This document shows positions 51,146 through 63,529 of a stretch of 64,000 nt of DNA, in pieces. Source of the DNA: Aphelocoma coerulescens (taxonomy: Eukaryota; Chordata; Aves; Passeriformes; Corvidae); contig NW_027184085.1 of the NCBI RefSeq assembly GCF_041296385.1, positions 7,993,301-8,057,300 on the forward strand. Direction: 5' to 3'. The position numbers were made by a program, and so were the translations under genes. Position 1 is the first letter of the stretch; each line of letters starts with the position of its first letter. Under the pieces are notes generated by a model. The model saw nothing but the letters and a program-made list of their open reading frames with translations, was not told the origin of the DNA and did no database searches.

Positions 51146-51184
51146 TTAAAAAAAAAAAAAACAACACCAAACTCAAAAAAAAAT
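51146..51184 (+). repeat. A-rich tract with a 14-nt A run
   Basis: A long A run at about 51148-51161 is followed by further A-rich sequence. On the minus strand it would be a T-tract. No retroposon body was recognised. Confidence 0.8.
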
Positions 51185-52751
51185 ACACTACAAAATGAAT
51201 GTGACCCAGGGACTTACCCTTCTATGCAACAACACGAACAGAGTGCACAGAGACAGTGAAGTCCGCAGGGCGTGAAATTAAAATTTTCACACAGATACAA
51301 TGAAGTAATGATACAATGTTACAACCTTGGCACAAAAATCTTCTGGTTTGAGTAAAGTCAATGTCATGTGATGTTACGGTTTGTGCACTGGTAGAAAGGG
51401 TCTGCTGCTAAAAAGTTCATAACAAAAGAGAAGAAGCAAAAGCAAGAAAATTGTACAGCTAATTACAATAGACCTGTACATTCTAGTGATCCAGACATCC
51501 CTTAAGGTGCTCATCACAGTCGAATCTGGCTGTCAGTGCAGGCTGAGTTAAGAAAACACACTTTTCTTTCATGTCTAGAAATCTAGATGCTGAGAGGCCA
51601 TTAGGAGATAAGAAAAAGACTGGAAAGGAAGGGGGAGGGAGAGAACAACTCTCTTATGAGGTCAGTTTGTTGCCTACAAACGAGGTAGATATACAGGTTC
51701 AAAATTCCAAGCATATGGATAAGAACAGGGATGCACAGAGCAATTAACAGAGTCAAGCAGAAGCTGGGATGAGCAGCAGCTGGAGCACTGTTAAAGTCCT
51801 TCTAGGAATTGCTTCACCTGTTACAGTAAAAAGAAAAGGCAGTGCTGGAAGAACACTGGCTCCTCACCAAGGACAAGGTCATCAGAACAAGAAAGGAGCT
51901 TGAAAAATTCTGGGCAGAACCAGGCACAGGGGCACAGACACTTTAGAAGACTGTGCCACATCAGACACCTGCAAAGCAAGCAACCTTCGTACTGCAGATC
52001 CAGCAACACAGTCCCACAGGAAATCACCAGATAATCTGCAGGAAGCAGGAAACATTTTATTTCTAAGAGTATGGAAAAGTCTCTCATAAATCATAAAGTT
52101 GCTTGTACATTAGGATGTTTCACAGAGACCCAACAGACTGACAGACATGCATGTATTCCATAAAATATATTTACACGTCTGAACTATGGTGGGGGAAGAA
52201 TCGGAATTCAGTAATCCTGCTCATCTCAAACCACTATTTTGTGATCACAGACACAGAAGTTAACACATGTAAGAACTATTGGCAATGAATTTCCAGTAAC
52301 CCTTCTGGAAATGTAACAGAGAAAGTGAGTCTAACAGTGCAAAAGTCATTCCTTACAAGGCATGTTTCTCATCCTACTGATCCAAGACGGTACACACAGA
52401 GAAACATATAGCCAAATGTGACTTAATAAAAACTTCAAGTCTTCAGCTTATTAATTTTTTTTAAATTTTTCTCATTTCATTCCAGTGATTTCATTAGGTT
52501 AGACTTCTTCATCTTTATTATAAAATAATCAGAACTGAAATGTTTCAATAAACCCAATTTCTGTTTTAAGTAGTAAAAGATGATTCAACGCAGATGAAGC
52601 AAAAACGAAAGTTAAAAGTACAATGGCATTAGAGGCTTTGAGAATATACTTTAAAAGCTGTTAAATACACAAATTATATATTAGTAATCCAAAATGTCTT
52701 TGATTGTTTCTTGCAGAAAAAAAAAAGAACTGTATCAACAATTTTTTTCTT

Positions 52752-52865
52752 TAGAATAATAGAACAGTTTGGGTCAGAAGGGACTTTTAAGGGTCATCTA
52801 GTCGAATCCCCTGTAATAAGCAGGGACATCTTAAACTAGGTAATTTTCACTATGTTCTCCACCTG
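52752..52865 (-). mobile_element. CR1 LINE fragment, 3' end, antisense
   Basis: The plus strand 'aacagtttgggtcagaaggg', 'acttttaagggtcatctagt' and 'gtaataagcagggacatctt' is the complement of a CR1 3' UTR end ('gaccttaaggatcatc', 'agcagggacatc'). Confidence 0.85.
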
Positions 52866-54044
52866 TATGGAACAAAGCAAAATATTTCAAAACTTACAGG
52901 TGGGAAGAAACAAACATGAAAAACAACACTTAAATCACCACAATTAAAAGAGAGACAGCTAACTTAGTACAGGGTAGAAACAAATATAAATTCTTTTCAG
53001 TAAAAGGTTTAGTTCTCCATCATATTTCCAAATGATTTCCCTCCCAACACACACAGACTAAAAGAATTTTTTTTTTTCCCCCTCAGATGGAAAGTACCAT
53101 CCCAAAACAGATAAAAATTACCGTACATGGCCCCAGACTACTGGGGAGCTAGAAACATGTTGCATTTAGAAATTTAAATGTTAAATATAATCAGGATCTA
53201 CAATTAAATAAATGGTGAAAAAAAACACTAAGATACTGTTTTCCTAAACGTTTATGTAAACGTTGAAGAGATAGCTTCAGTGCTCTAGTCACAGCCCATC
53301 ACAAAGCCAAACTTAACAATGATCAATAGCACGTGTTTTTGAAAAGGAAATGTGGCCTAGGAAGAAAAAAGTCACACCTGCAGTAAAAACTGGTGCACTC
53401 AGCTTGAACAAAGATCTGTAACCAAAGACTACAACATCACCTTTGTTTCCTTCAACTCTATACCTGAAAGCTAAAGGCATCTTACATGATTCAGGGTTCC
53501 CCAAAGTTAAGCTTACAAAATAAAAACATATTCAGTTCAGCAGTTCCAAGTTCAATATTCTTTACACTGAAACATCACCATTACTTTCCCTGAACAAATG
53601 TGGACGATACCTTGGCGCTTTCATTACCCTATCCAGGAAAAATCAGGGCCCAAACCTTCTGTTATTATGTCCTATTGAATTAATGACAGATATGCAACAT
53701 TGTATGATTGAGACATAAGCCCATATATTGGATTTTTCCCAATCAGAAACATCTTCACAAGGATGATAAGAGACAATATTTATTTGAAAACAGATAGCTA
53801 TTTAAAAATCATCATTATAATCCATATATTAAAGATGACTTTAAAAAGCTGTATAAATTAGAGAAAATGACAATAACAATCTTGAAATACGTGGAGTTAA
53901 GAAACACAATAATGATAAAAGGTTAGGACACGAGCTCACTGCTGGTTTCTGTCTTCATTTATATCCTCTGAATGTGCCATCTCACAACTCCGCCTGATGC
54001 CCGCCAGTTTTTCCAGTAGACAAGACAATGAAGAATTGTTCCCT

Positions 54045-54205
54045 ACTCATTTTCTGCAGGTCTTTTGATTTTATTAAATTCTAACAGTATCCTAAACTTA
54101 GCCACCTCTTTTCCAAGCTGAAGAGTCCTAGTTGTGCTGTTCATTCCGTAAAAGCTGTCACACATCTGGGAGCCATCCACTGCACTGCCCAGATGTGACA
54201 ACCAA
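54045..54205 (-). mobile_element. old CR1/L3-type LINE relic, antisense
   Basis: The phrase 'gccacctcttttccaagctg' followed by 'aagagtcctagttgtgctgt' follows the antisense L3 wording 'cgtctcttttccaagctg' then 'aaaagtccca'. The preceding 'ttgattttattaaattctaa' matches 'tgattttatagacctctatc' only weakly. Confidence 0.55.
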
Positions 54206-54559
54206 TACACAGTAACCATTACTGAGCAAAAATTTGCTAGAGCAGTCTTTCACTTCAGAAGTGGAAACAATATAAAAATGAGAAAGCTTGTTAAAAATAA
54301 TAGTCATACTAGGGGTCCAAAAATGGAGATTCAACCTATGGAGGAAGACTTCAGATGGATGAAAAGGAACCTTACCAGTTTAAGTGAAACCTGTCATCTA
54401 GTAAGGTCTAAATAAAGAAAATAGAACAAACAAATTGCTAGTTCAAGGAAAGAAAAAAAATACCACAAACCCACAAAACCAAACCCCACAAAGAATTCCA
54501 GCCAAAGACTTAAAGGTTATTCTGCTGAAAGCATCAGGTCCAATAACAAATCCTGGTTT

Positions 54560-55560
54560 TAAGTATATAAAACATACAAAGTTTAAGTTAAAGCTAGGAG
54601 GAAATGAAGTTACAAAGAACAGGATGATAAAGCCACAGCAGAAAAGCTCAATGAGATGAACATACAGTCACCATGTGGGAACTTAATGAAGTTTCGGAAG
54701 TTACAGAAGACACAGTGAAAGACCTGTTTTAAGCTGAAATGTCCTGCAAATAAATTGCAGAACAAATCTGCATGAATTAACAATAATGAATTGCTGGGAT
54801 CAGCTGGTACTCACTCAGAGTTCTGAAGGAGCTCAGGTATGAAACAGCTGAACTATTAACTCTAGCATGTAACTAAGCGCCTAAAACTGCTTCAGTTCTG
54901 GGTAAATGCAGGTTTGTTTGGGTTTTTTTTAAGTGGTCTGGAAAGATGCAGAAATCTACAAATAAAGAGGTCTAATGTTTCTAACAGCCAGATTGATAAA
55001 AATTATAATAAAGAATCAATAAACTTGACATATTGGCAGAGACTTTATATTAAGTCTTCATTCACTGGGGACCTCTACAAGATTCGTAAGATTATTATGC
55101 CTCTAATAAAAGGAAAATACAGTTTATATAGTCTATCTGGAGTTCCAAAAGCCCTCCAGCAAACCTATTACCAAAGACTTAAATGTTGACATAAACTAAG
55201 AGAAAAATCCATTAATGGGTAGATACTGGTTAAAACTCAGGAAATTAAGAGAAAACATTAAAACTGGCCTGTTATAAAGTGGCCAGAGAGGTCACCAGTG
55301 GAGCCTCACAGAAATTTGTTAGGGCCTGAACTCTTTAATGCATTCACAAGTGGCCTAGAGAAAGAACAAATAAGGAAGAGACTTTTGCTGATGATACCAT
55401 GCTATTCATGGTCGCTCAAAGAAAAACTTGATGTCTTTATTGAGGCAGAAAACTAGAATATCACAAGGCTTAAAAAAGTACATTAAAAACTGGAAATGGG
55501 GCAACTCAGACACTATAAAGCACTGGTTACTGTCCTTAAGTGACAGAGAGGCAGGAATTT
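54560..55560 (+). mobile_element. old CR1/L3-type LINE, reverse-transcriptase region, sense
   Basis: Diagnostic text includes 'tactcactcagagttctgaa', 'ggagctcaggtatgaaacag', 'agtggcctagagaaagaaca' and 'cttttgctgatgataccatg'. The last encodes the eroded reverse-transcriptase catalytic surroundings (F-A-D-D-T), as in 'aagtttgctgatgacacc'. Many stops and indels make it inactive. The left edge is uncertain. Confidence 0.65.
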
Positions 55561-56259
55561 ATTTTTGAAGCAGGCAACTCATCAGCTGGAAATAACTCAT
55601 GAAATAACTGAAAAGACAGAGCTGTGTCTGCCTGCTGAGACCATCTCCTGGTGCACGGCACTTCTGACTGGTAGGAATGGGACAGGACTGGTGCAAGGCC
55701 CTGCTCAGACCTAAAATCACTGCAGTACCACAGTCACCGGTGTTCGAGTGACAGGGTGTCACCAGGTCACAACCATTCAAAACAGGACTCTGCAAAGCAG
55801 CCAAACTTCCATCACCACAGTTTTTATTGAACATGTTACCACATCACAAGCTCATGTGCTGCTGAAACAGATGCTGCATGTTCACACTCCCTCTCCCAGA
55901 GTGGAGGGCTTTATATCTTTTATGCCTAAGCCCTTTGATTTATAGTGCAAGCATTAAAAGTATATTAATAATCAGGGCAGTGACCATGCAGCACATAGGT
56001 TAACCCTGCATTTGCCTCCAATCCATAATGAAAATATGAATGACAAACAACTTATTTTTAGTTCAACATATCCAGCTACAAGAGGAGTAAGGTGTCAGTG
56101 CATGTTACTCCAGGCTTATTTTGCAGCTCACGGGATAACAGGTATCACCAAAAGGATATTTAGCTGGTTCTAAAATAAATCATAAAAGGAACTGAGGGTA
56201 ACTAGCTCAGTTGTCTCAAGATAAGCAAGACAAATTCCACCCTAACTACACCATCATCA

Positions 56260-56400
56260 CAGTTAAACACCATTATTGCATGGATCAACCAAGCACTGAG
56301 ACATGCTGTGGCAAGACCTTGCCCTAAGGAGTTGACAGCCTGAAAGGCCCAGGAAAGTGAAGGAGAGAAGAAAAAGGGAATTTACTAACACATGAGCAAT
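56260..56400 (+). repeat. ancient amniote SINE (MIR/CORE-SINE-like) relic
   Basis: The text 'caccattattgcatggatca', 'gcaagaccttgccctaagga' and 'gttgacagcctgaaaggccc' corresponds to the element part reading 'gacagtccctgccccaagga' then 'gcttacagtctaa'. It appears to belong to the same family as the relic at about 44580-44745. Confidence 0.4.
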
Positions 56401-56627
56401 ATGGTGGAAGGATGGCAGAGACATCTTTTGGGATATAGGCTTCTTAAAGTAATATGCAATTATCCTGCATATATTATTCATCAATTCCTCCCATCTCAAA
56501 AATAAAACAAACCTCCAAAAAAACAAGAGGATATGCCTCTGAAAGATGAGAAGAGAAATTACTACAGTACTAGGAACAGAACAGTTGCTTAGAGAACCAT
56601 GAAGACAGGAATCAAGACTAATCTTAC

Positions 56628-56664
56628 CTTGCCAAGCCCTGTAGAAATTGCCATCACAGTAATT
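56628..56664 (-). CDS. candidate 37-nt microexon of the minus-strand gene
   Basis: On the minus strand, 'aaaagcttttttag' is followed by 37 bases ending GGCAAG|gtaaga, a consensus donor. Entered in phase 2 from the 62965-63073 exon it gives one completed codon plus 12 codons (I-T-V-M-A-I-S-T-G-L-G-K) and leaves in phase 0, which is what the 37503-37723 exon needs. It is therefore the only block I found that bridges those two exons without a shift. A short open block with good sites can occur by chance, so this is a hypothesis supported by phase only. Confidence 0.3.
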
Positions 56665-59600
56665 CTAAAAAAGCTTTTAAAAGTACAAGGCAGAACACTT
56701 CAAGCTATCAGTGCAGGAAAAAGAGACAGTAAAATAATTTTTTTGACAAAGGAGTAGAGGAAATACAGAGGAACCTGAAAATATTTTGAGCCTGTTTTCA
56801 TTGCTGTGATTACAAATACAAACAAGAATCACATCCAATGAACTAACATTCTCTTAAGATTTAACATGGTATTTGAGAAACTGCAAATGCATGTGGGGAA
56901 AAATTGTAAAAAACAGCAATTAAAATAACAAAGAAAATGATGCAAAGAGTTAAGTCAGTTTCATAACATGATTTGTACTCTATTTTCCATTGCTTATTAT
57001 TACTTTCAAACTACAATCAAGTTATTGCCATACCACTGAATGATGGAAACCTTGCCAACTACTTCAAAACTGACACGTTTTCTGTTGCACTGAGCATTCC
57101 CAGAAGACATTTCCCCTCATTTTAATACAAAATCCTGTCAGATCCATAGAGCTGAAAAAAAAAAAAGTGTAAAGGATATGTAGCTGTAATAGACCTCCCC
57201 CAACTAGTCAAGTTTGGAATAAAAGACGATCAAAAAAGACTCAAAGATCCAGTGCTAGATTAATGCAAATATCTGCTTGTCTGCAAGTGTACTTTTTGAT
57301 TAAACTGGCATACATCAAGTACAATTAGAAGGGTTATTTATAACTAAGAAATACATAATTCTGCATTTTAATGAGGGTGACAATTACAGCCAACAGTTGG
57401 TAATTAACATTAATCCTTTTGCACTGTGAATCAGAATTTCCCAATATGATTTTCATTGTCAGCAATGGACACACAGAAACTGTTATTGCAAAGTAGCTAT
57501 TAGGTAGGCTTCTTTGACACAAATAGGTGTTCCTGTTACACACAGTAAAGAAAGAAGCCAATGATGTGTTAAATTTGATAACCTCAGATGTAAATACAGA
57601 ATGTCACTTCAAAATTTACTTGATGTCTACAACACAAAATATAATCAAGGCTTATCATTTTCATGGCTGAACCCAATTCCAGGTTTCCCAAGAGCCAGGC
57701 TTCACAGGTGAAATCTGATTTCAACACAAGCTTGAAATCTCCCATTGTTAAATTTGGTTTAGATCCCAGCCCTGGGTTCACATCTGCATTTTCCCCACGA
57801 GACTTCAAAGCTTTCAGTGGCTGTAACCAAGCAGAGCAGATAAGGAGGAGCATTTGCCCAGGCTGTATCAGTTTCCAAAGCAGAGCTCTCAAGCAAGTAC
57901 CAAAGACAAGAAGAATCACCACTGAAGGATTTGCAACTGTGGCAAAACCTTCTTGCAAATTCTTTCCCTAAGCAGGTTATCGATAAAATTTTGGTTCTCA
58001 AACCCACTGAATTTTAAATCCCAATCTTCCCAAATTGCTCTAACTTATTGCTATTCACTAAGTAAAATTTTCTCTGTACATAAGTTCCATGTCTATAACA
58101 AATGCTGAACTTACTAAACACTTCTGTTTCTGATATCTGTAATCCTCAAAGAGATTATTTAGATTTGCTGCGTGGGTCCTTCCAAAAGAGAAAGTATTTC
58201 AAAACTAGCCTCTCAGCTGTTGCCTTTGCAGCCAGAAGCAATAGAAAACTCTTTTCATACTGGTCTTTAATAGGAAAAGAGACCTGGTCCAAATCCTATC
58301 TGAGGCACAAGATCACAATGCAGCCAGTAAATGAAGCCTCTAGAAGAGTGCAGAGGTTTTCACCATCTGGGTCAGGCAACTGGAGGGGATCAGTGTCAGA
58401 TATAAGTAAATGAGAAGGTAGAAAAGGAGAACTCTGAGCCATAAGCCAAGAAACCTACAATGCACTTCTTACAAAGAGCTGTAAAATTCACATTTATTTT
58501 GTAAGTATGAGATAGATGGGTTATTTCTACATACAGAGGTGCCCAACTAAAATCAAGATAAGTGATATTAATGTCCTATGGTCAGTATTATTGAACCTCG
58601 AAAGCAATAAAGTATGAGTCGATAAATATTACATTTGCAACATAGTTAACATTCTTCTACTGTCTCTGGCACTTATTACACATTGTAACCGCAAGTCTAC
58701 AATACATTATTCATATTTGGGGTGTCACTGAGTGATGGATTGCTGTAAGAGAGGCTGTCCTTTAAATAAATCAACAAATAAAAATGCAAATGTTAACATT
58801 TTCAGCCACAACTTTTTCCATCTTGAATGGGGAATGAAAATTTCACATTATATCGACAGCCAGCAGAGAGAACAATTAACAACCTACACTCTGAATAAGA
58901 GAGATTAATTTGCCAACGTCTGGTTTTATCACTTGCATATGGAACTACATTGGACTTTTTGCACTGCTGGCTTTCTCGGGGAGTAGGCAAAACTAGCGTC
59001 TCCTACAACATTCAGAAACTAACTCACCACCCCACTCCAACCACACTTTTAATCTCTTTAAAAGTTCCATAGTTAAATCTAGAATGAAAGTTTTCTGCTC
59101 CTTCTGAATCCTGAGTGGTGTCTGATCCTAAGTGCAAAAAAGCAGTTCTATTTCTTTGGCAGTGCTTGCTTAGACTCTGAAGTATAAAGAACTTCAGAGA
59201 CCATCTTAAGTTGGTATCCATATTTAAGCATCCCAAACGCAAAGATGTGAAAATCAACCACCACATAAGTAAGACAAAAGCTTGAATCTCATCCCTGTCC
59301 TTTTTCCTAACAATCAGCACAACAGATTTACGCTAGACTATTCCAGTGTGCATTATTAAGTATACAGTTCTGCACATTATATTTTACATCAGATATTAAT
59401 TTGCTTAAAAGTCCCTGAATACCCATTCACCTGAGATGTGCTGGGCAACTGGGTAAATAGTTTTGTTTTTAAAATGTCCCTAAACACAAATTTACACAAT
59501 ACAATCTGTTTATAAGAACTCCAACAGGCCACTGTAGTCTAACAGATAATAATACAGCTCAAATACAGCATTCATATTGCAAGAACTTCTAAATCACTTC

Positions 59601-62600
59601 TTTTAATGGCTACAAGAAACTCCTCTCCAAGACAATGCACTCAGCAAGTATGAAAGCTTTGATTTGAAACTGCAACCAAAAAACCACAGACTAAATGCTG
59701 AAATCCCAGACTATCACACAGTCCCTTAATTCACCTAACTGTTTTTAAATTCCCTTTGTCCAAAATGAAAAATACTGCAGGAGAGATATCTGTTTCCATG
59801 GTGAGCAGAACAAACTTTACCTGTGTGTTTTTAAATGCTCAATTTCTGCAGTGTTATAGGACTTACTGTGCCAAACTCAACACTACGTGGGGAGAGCCTG
59901 ACAATTGCAACAGGGCTGTAATCAAATTAAATGGTATTTCAGAATGTACAATTTACAGATTCCTTTTTTTCCCCAAAAATAGCTGAATACTTTAATTTAG
60001 AGCAGTTTCACTTCTGTATGAAACACAACATTTGTTTTGCTGAAATCAGTACCTGATTATAGCTAAGATGTAGTTTATGTAAAAACTTCTTCACTACTAA
60101 ATGAAAGCATAAATATGCCACTACTTCCCCTGTCCAGCTCTCCTTCAGTTCACCAGAAACACAGACTCTCTCTTCTAAGCAAACACCAGTTATGAAAAAA
60201 TGTACCTGATCACCAAAAAGGTAACATTTAACACAATCAGAGTAACCATCCTTCAGGAACAAACCTACTCTTACAAATTTGCCCGGCCCCAATCATGCCT
60301 GTGATATTTTTTCCCAAATATAATGGCTTTGGTCTAGATAAATAAGCACATGGAGTAGAAAAGTTTTCCAGACCTGCTGTGAATGTAATTTTAAGGGCCT
60401 CATGCAGGTGTAGACACTTGGCTTAAGAACACTGGATAACCAAACTTGCAGTGTTTGGCCGTGTTATGGAAGGCAGCAACAGGCATGCACAGAAGCCTGA
60501 CAGGCAAACAAATCCACACTATTAGCCCATCTCCAGAGGCCAGACAAGGAAATGCTGGGGTTTTCTTTTTCTTTCAGAGATATAACTGAAATCACCTTGT
60601 GCACACTCGTTTTGCAGGTCTGGTCCTTTTGCAGGTCTAGCACTAAGGCTCTCAAGGTTTACATCTACTTTCTAGGGACTCTTATTTCTTGTTCATGACA
60701 TGATTCATTCCAAGACAGAGAAGAAAGTAGGACTGCAGCAATTCTTTCTCAAGCAGGAGGTAGCTGTAACACACTGAAGCCTCCAGTTGAGCCCTGCCAA
60801 GGCAGGCTATCACGCCAACACATCTTCTACCTGCCATGCCTGCTTACCCAGCCAGCCCTTCCCAGAAGCTGTGCTAGCACCCTGATGCCTCTCGCTGCCA
60901 GGGAGCTTCTGTCGCTTTCCAACACCTTCTCTCTGGCAGGCTTTCCACTGCTGCTGCTGCCGGGTGCCAGGGTTTGTGCTAGTTAAAGCTGGCACAAACA
61001 CGAGTTGAATCTAGTCCTATAAATTTAAATAGTCAAAAGTAATTAGGTTTACACGTACTGCTGAATAAATAAATTTGCTCTTAGGCTAGGGCTTTGTGTT
61101 GCAAGTTTCAGATCCGTGCCAACTGTTGTGGTTAAGCTGTTAACCCCCCCAAATCACAGATCATAATGAACATGCTGACAAACCCTTACTTTAGTGGCAC
61201 AAAAGCAGCAATAATTCTCAATATTGATTAATTTAGTTAGTTAAACCTGCAGTCTAAGCTTATAACCATTCAGTGATAAATTGAGACTGACCTGCTGCCC
61301 AAGCAGGTTTTTTGATGAAGGATAGAATCAGCTTTAGGTCTCCCCAGAAATACTTGTCCATTTACCATTTTCAATTACAGAAGGCCAGGAGTAAGGGAAA
61401 GCACAACATGGCTGTTTAACCTAGTCAATTATACCTACAGCACCAATGGTGAAAAAGAAAGGGAAGAATGGGAGAAAGTGCCTAGAAATACAGGATTTTT
61501 CATCAACTGGTAAAATAATACTTTAAGGATGACAGCTAATCAGACTCTTTTTACTGATCGCTTTACCTGATATGATTTCTAACAGCATATTTCAACAAAT
61601 ATTTTACTCCCCTCTGTGGAAAAGAATAGACCATCAATCCTCTTGAATAAAATTTCTTTTTCTGAGCAGTCATCATATGATGTGCATAATTATATCTACT
61701 CCTCAGTGTTTGAATGGAATCTCAACTTAGCACTATTAGACACTATCAGGCAGTATCTCTACACACACTTTATCTGCTATGACTGCCTTGCAAAGGTAAC
61801 CATTGCTTCTAAGAGAAATGCTTAGGCAATCTTGTGGTTTCTGTTAGTTTAAACATACAGCTACTTGTGGGAAACAGCCCAATCTAAGTCAGTTCTTAAA
61901 TCCTCCAAGAATTATCATCCTTTCCATCAGAAGAGAAAAAAAAAGTGTTTCCATAGCAAGTAAGTACAAATTTGTCAATATTGATAGCAGTTTCTCACCT
62001 ATTATATATCGCAAGTTCTCTCAGAAGATAGAAATAAACTGCCAGCTGCTGCCAAGAATACAGGGATGATATCAAGCATACATTTTCCAAGTCCACTGGG
62101 CCAAGAGAAGATTAAATCTGACTCTAGCCCTCTCATCCTCCAAGAAACATTTAACTCTTCTCATGAACGATTGCACATTCCTGTTACGCCACTGCACTGT
62201 TATCTAACTAGCGGTATAAAACACTCCAAGTTCATATTTCAATCTGCTTGTATTTTGTTGCTTAACTAAAGATTTTATTATGAGAAAATGTGGGATATGA
62301 TAAAGAAAAGCAGGGATTGTACACTGTTCTTCTAGGCATTTACCACTAGAAATGTAATCCTGCCTAAAGAAGGCAAGTTGTTTTCAGACTCATAAGTATA
62401 ACAACAATGTTGCTTTCAGTTTTTTTCATTGGAACAGAAGTGATAATGCTGCTTTTCCAGTGCATTTAGTGCAGATATATAGTATAATCAGGAATTGCTG
62501 ACTTAATGTGATTTTGTTGCTTGTCATTAAACATAAAATAACTCTCACACAAAAGATTTTAAAAGAAATGCCATTTGATAAAAATGGGGGTGGGGGAGGA

Positions 62601-62964
62601 GGCAGGCAAATGCAGAGGGATTAAAATCTTCAAGTGGATGTAAAACCTAATGGGGTTAACACTGTCCATTCAAATTATGTACAAAGGTGTAAATAATGTG
62701 TCAGGACTTGCAACATAAAATACTTTCTGCTCAAAATCTAAGTAAAATTAATATGTTAGAACTTGGCATATTCTTGCTTTTCTTATTCTAACATGCAACT
62801 TAAGGCTTACTATAAATGTCAAAAGGATATGGTAGGTTTTAGTTTATATTATTCGGCTTGCGCTAGTATGAAACATCACAGAAATTTAGTCACTTCTCTG
62901 CATCTAGGAGAATTTGATGGTTGTGTTTGCAGAATCTTAAACCAGAGATTACCCAGCAGCTTAC
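56665..62964 (-). other. probable intron, about 6.3 kb
   Basis: AT-rich non-coding sequence between the 62965 exon and the candidate microexon. No young transposon was recognised in it. A motif-dense stretch at about 58800-59000 and a GC-richer block at about 60790-60985 stand out from the background without explanation. Confidence 0.45.
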
Positions 62965-63073
62965 CGTGAAGGGTCATGCTGAATCGGTGATATGGCCGTG
63001 GTTGCAAGCGCTTTGCTGCTGCCCATCAACCCAGGAGATATGGCTGCATCTTTCCTAGGTCCTGAAGTTGTCC
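62965..63073 (-). CDS. internal coding exon of an unidentified protein
   Basis: The acceptor reads 'cttatcttcacttcattccacag' before GG, and the donor reads TTCACG|gtaagc, both strong. Of the three frames only one is open: two bases finishing a codon ending GG, 35 codons, then two bases carried over. The peptide is low in charge and rich in Ala, Ser, Thr and Pro (it includes 'ISPGLMGSSKALATTAISPI'), with two I-S-P repeats at residues 11-13 and 27-29, typical of a disordered linker and possible S/T-P phosphorylation sites. It is the most upstream exon of the gene in this window; further 5' exons lie beyond 64000. No family is recognised. Confidence 0.65.
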
Positions 63074-63529
63074 CTGTGGAATGAAGTGAAGATAAGCCAG
63101 GCATCAGGAGCTAGCGATTTTGGAATAGATGTTTCTCAGTTCTGCATTATTACAGAACATTGGGATGAAAAACTGAAACAGTTTTTGAGTGACAAATACA
63201 GATAGAGAAATTACAAAGAGCTCATCAGTCGACAGTACTAGGGACAGCATCCATTTCAGGACCATGCAGAATCAAATCTGTAGAATAAGACACACTCTAC
63301 AGCCTCCATCTTACTGCCCAGAGTTTGACAGAGTTGCACTGTTATAATTTCTTAAGTGGCCCACAGGATTCAGCTTGTTTCACAGATGCAGTTCTCATTA
63401 TGTGCTATAAAACATTCGTTCTCCAAGTGTAAATATCACTATAACAGTATTTTTGTTCAAATAAAATAAAACTGATAGTCCATTCCTTCTTCCCACCTCC
63501 AAATAGCTCCTGAATTACAAAATAATCTA

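Larger units (their letters stand above)
37724..56627 (-). other. probable large intron, about 18.9 kb
   Basis: This non-coding span of the minus-strand gene carries CR1 pieces near 38.0, 42.7-43.7, 44.4, 45.0, 50.1-50.7, 52.75, 54.05 and 54.6-55.5 kb, plus MIR-like relics at 42.3, 44.6 and 56.3 kb. If the small exon at 56628-56664 is not real, the intron extends to 62964 (about 25.2 kb). No other convincing exon was found by eye, but short ones could be missed. Confidence 0.45.

Noticed and set aside
57663..57971. Opposed open frames of about 102 and 124 codons on both strands
   Set aside because: Both strands are open at once with no motif, and no splice site defines an exon.
60790..61001. 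GC-richer minus-strand open frame (63 codons) with a possible gtaagc
   Set aside because: There is no pyrimidine tract before the candidate acceptor and no phase fit was shown. Composition alone is not enough.
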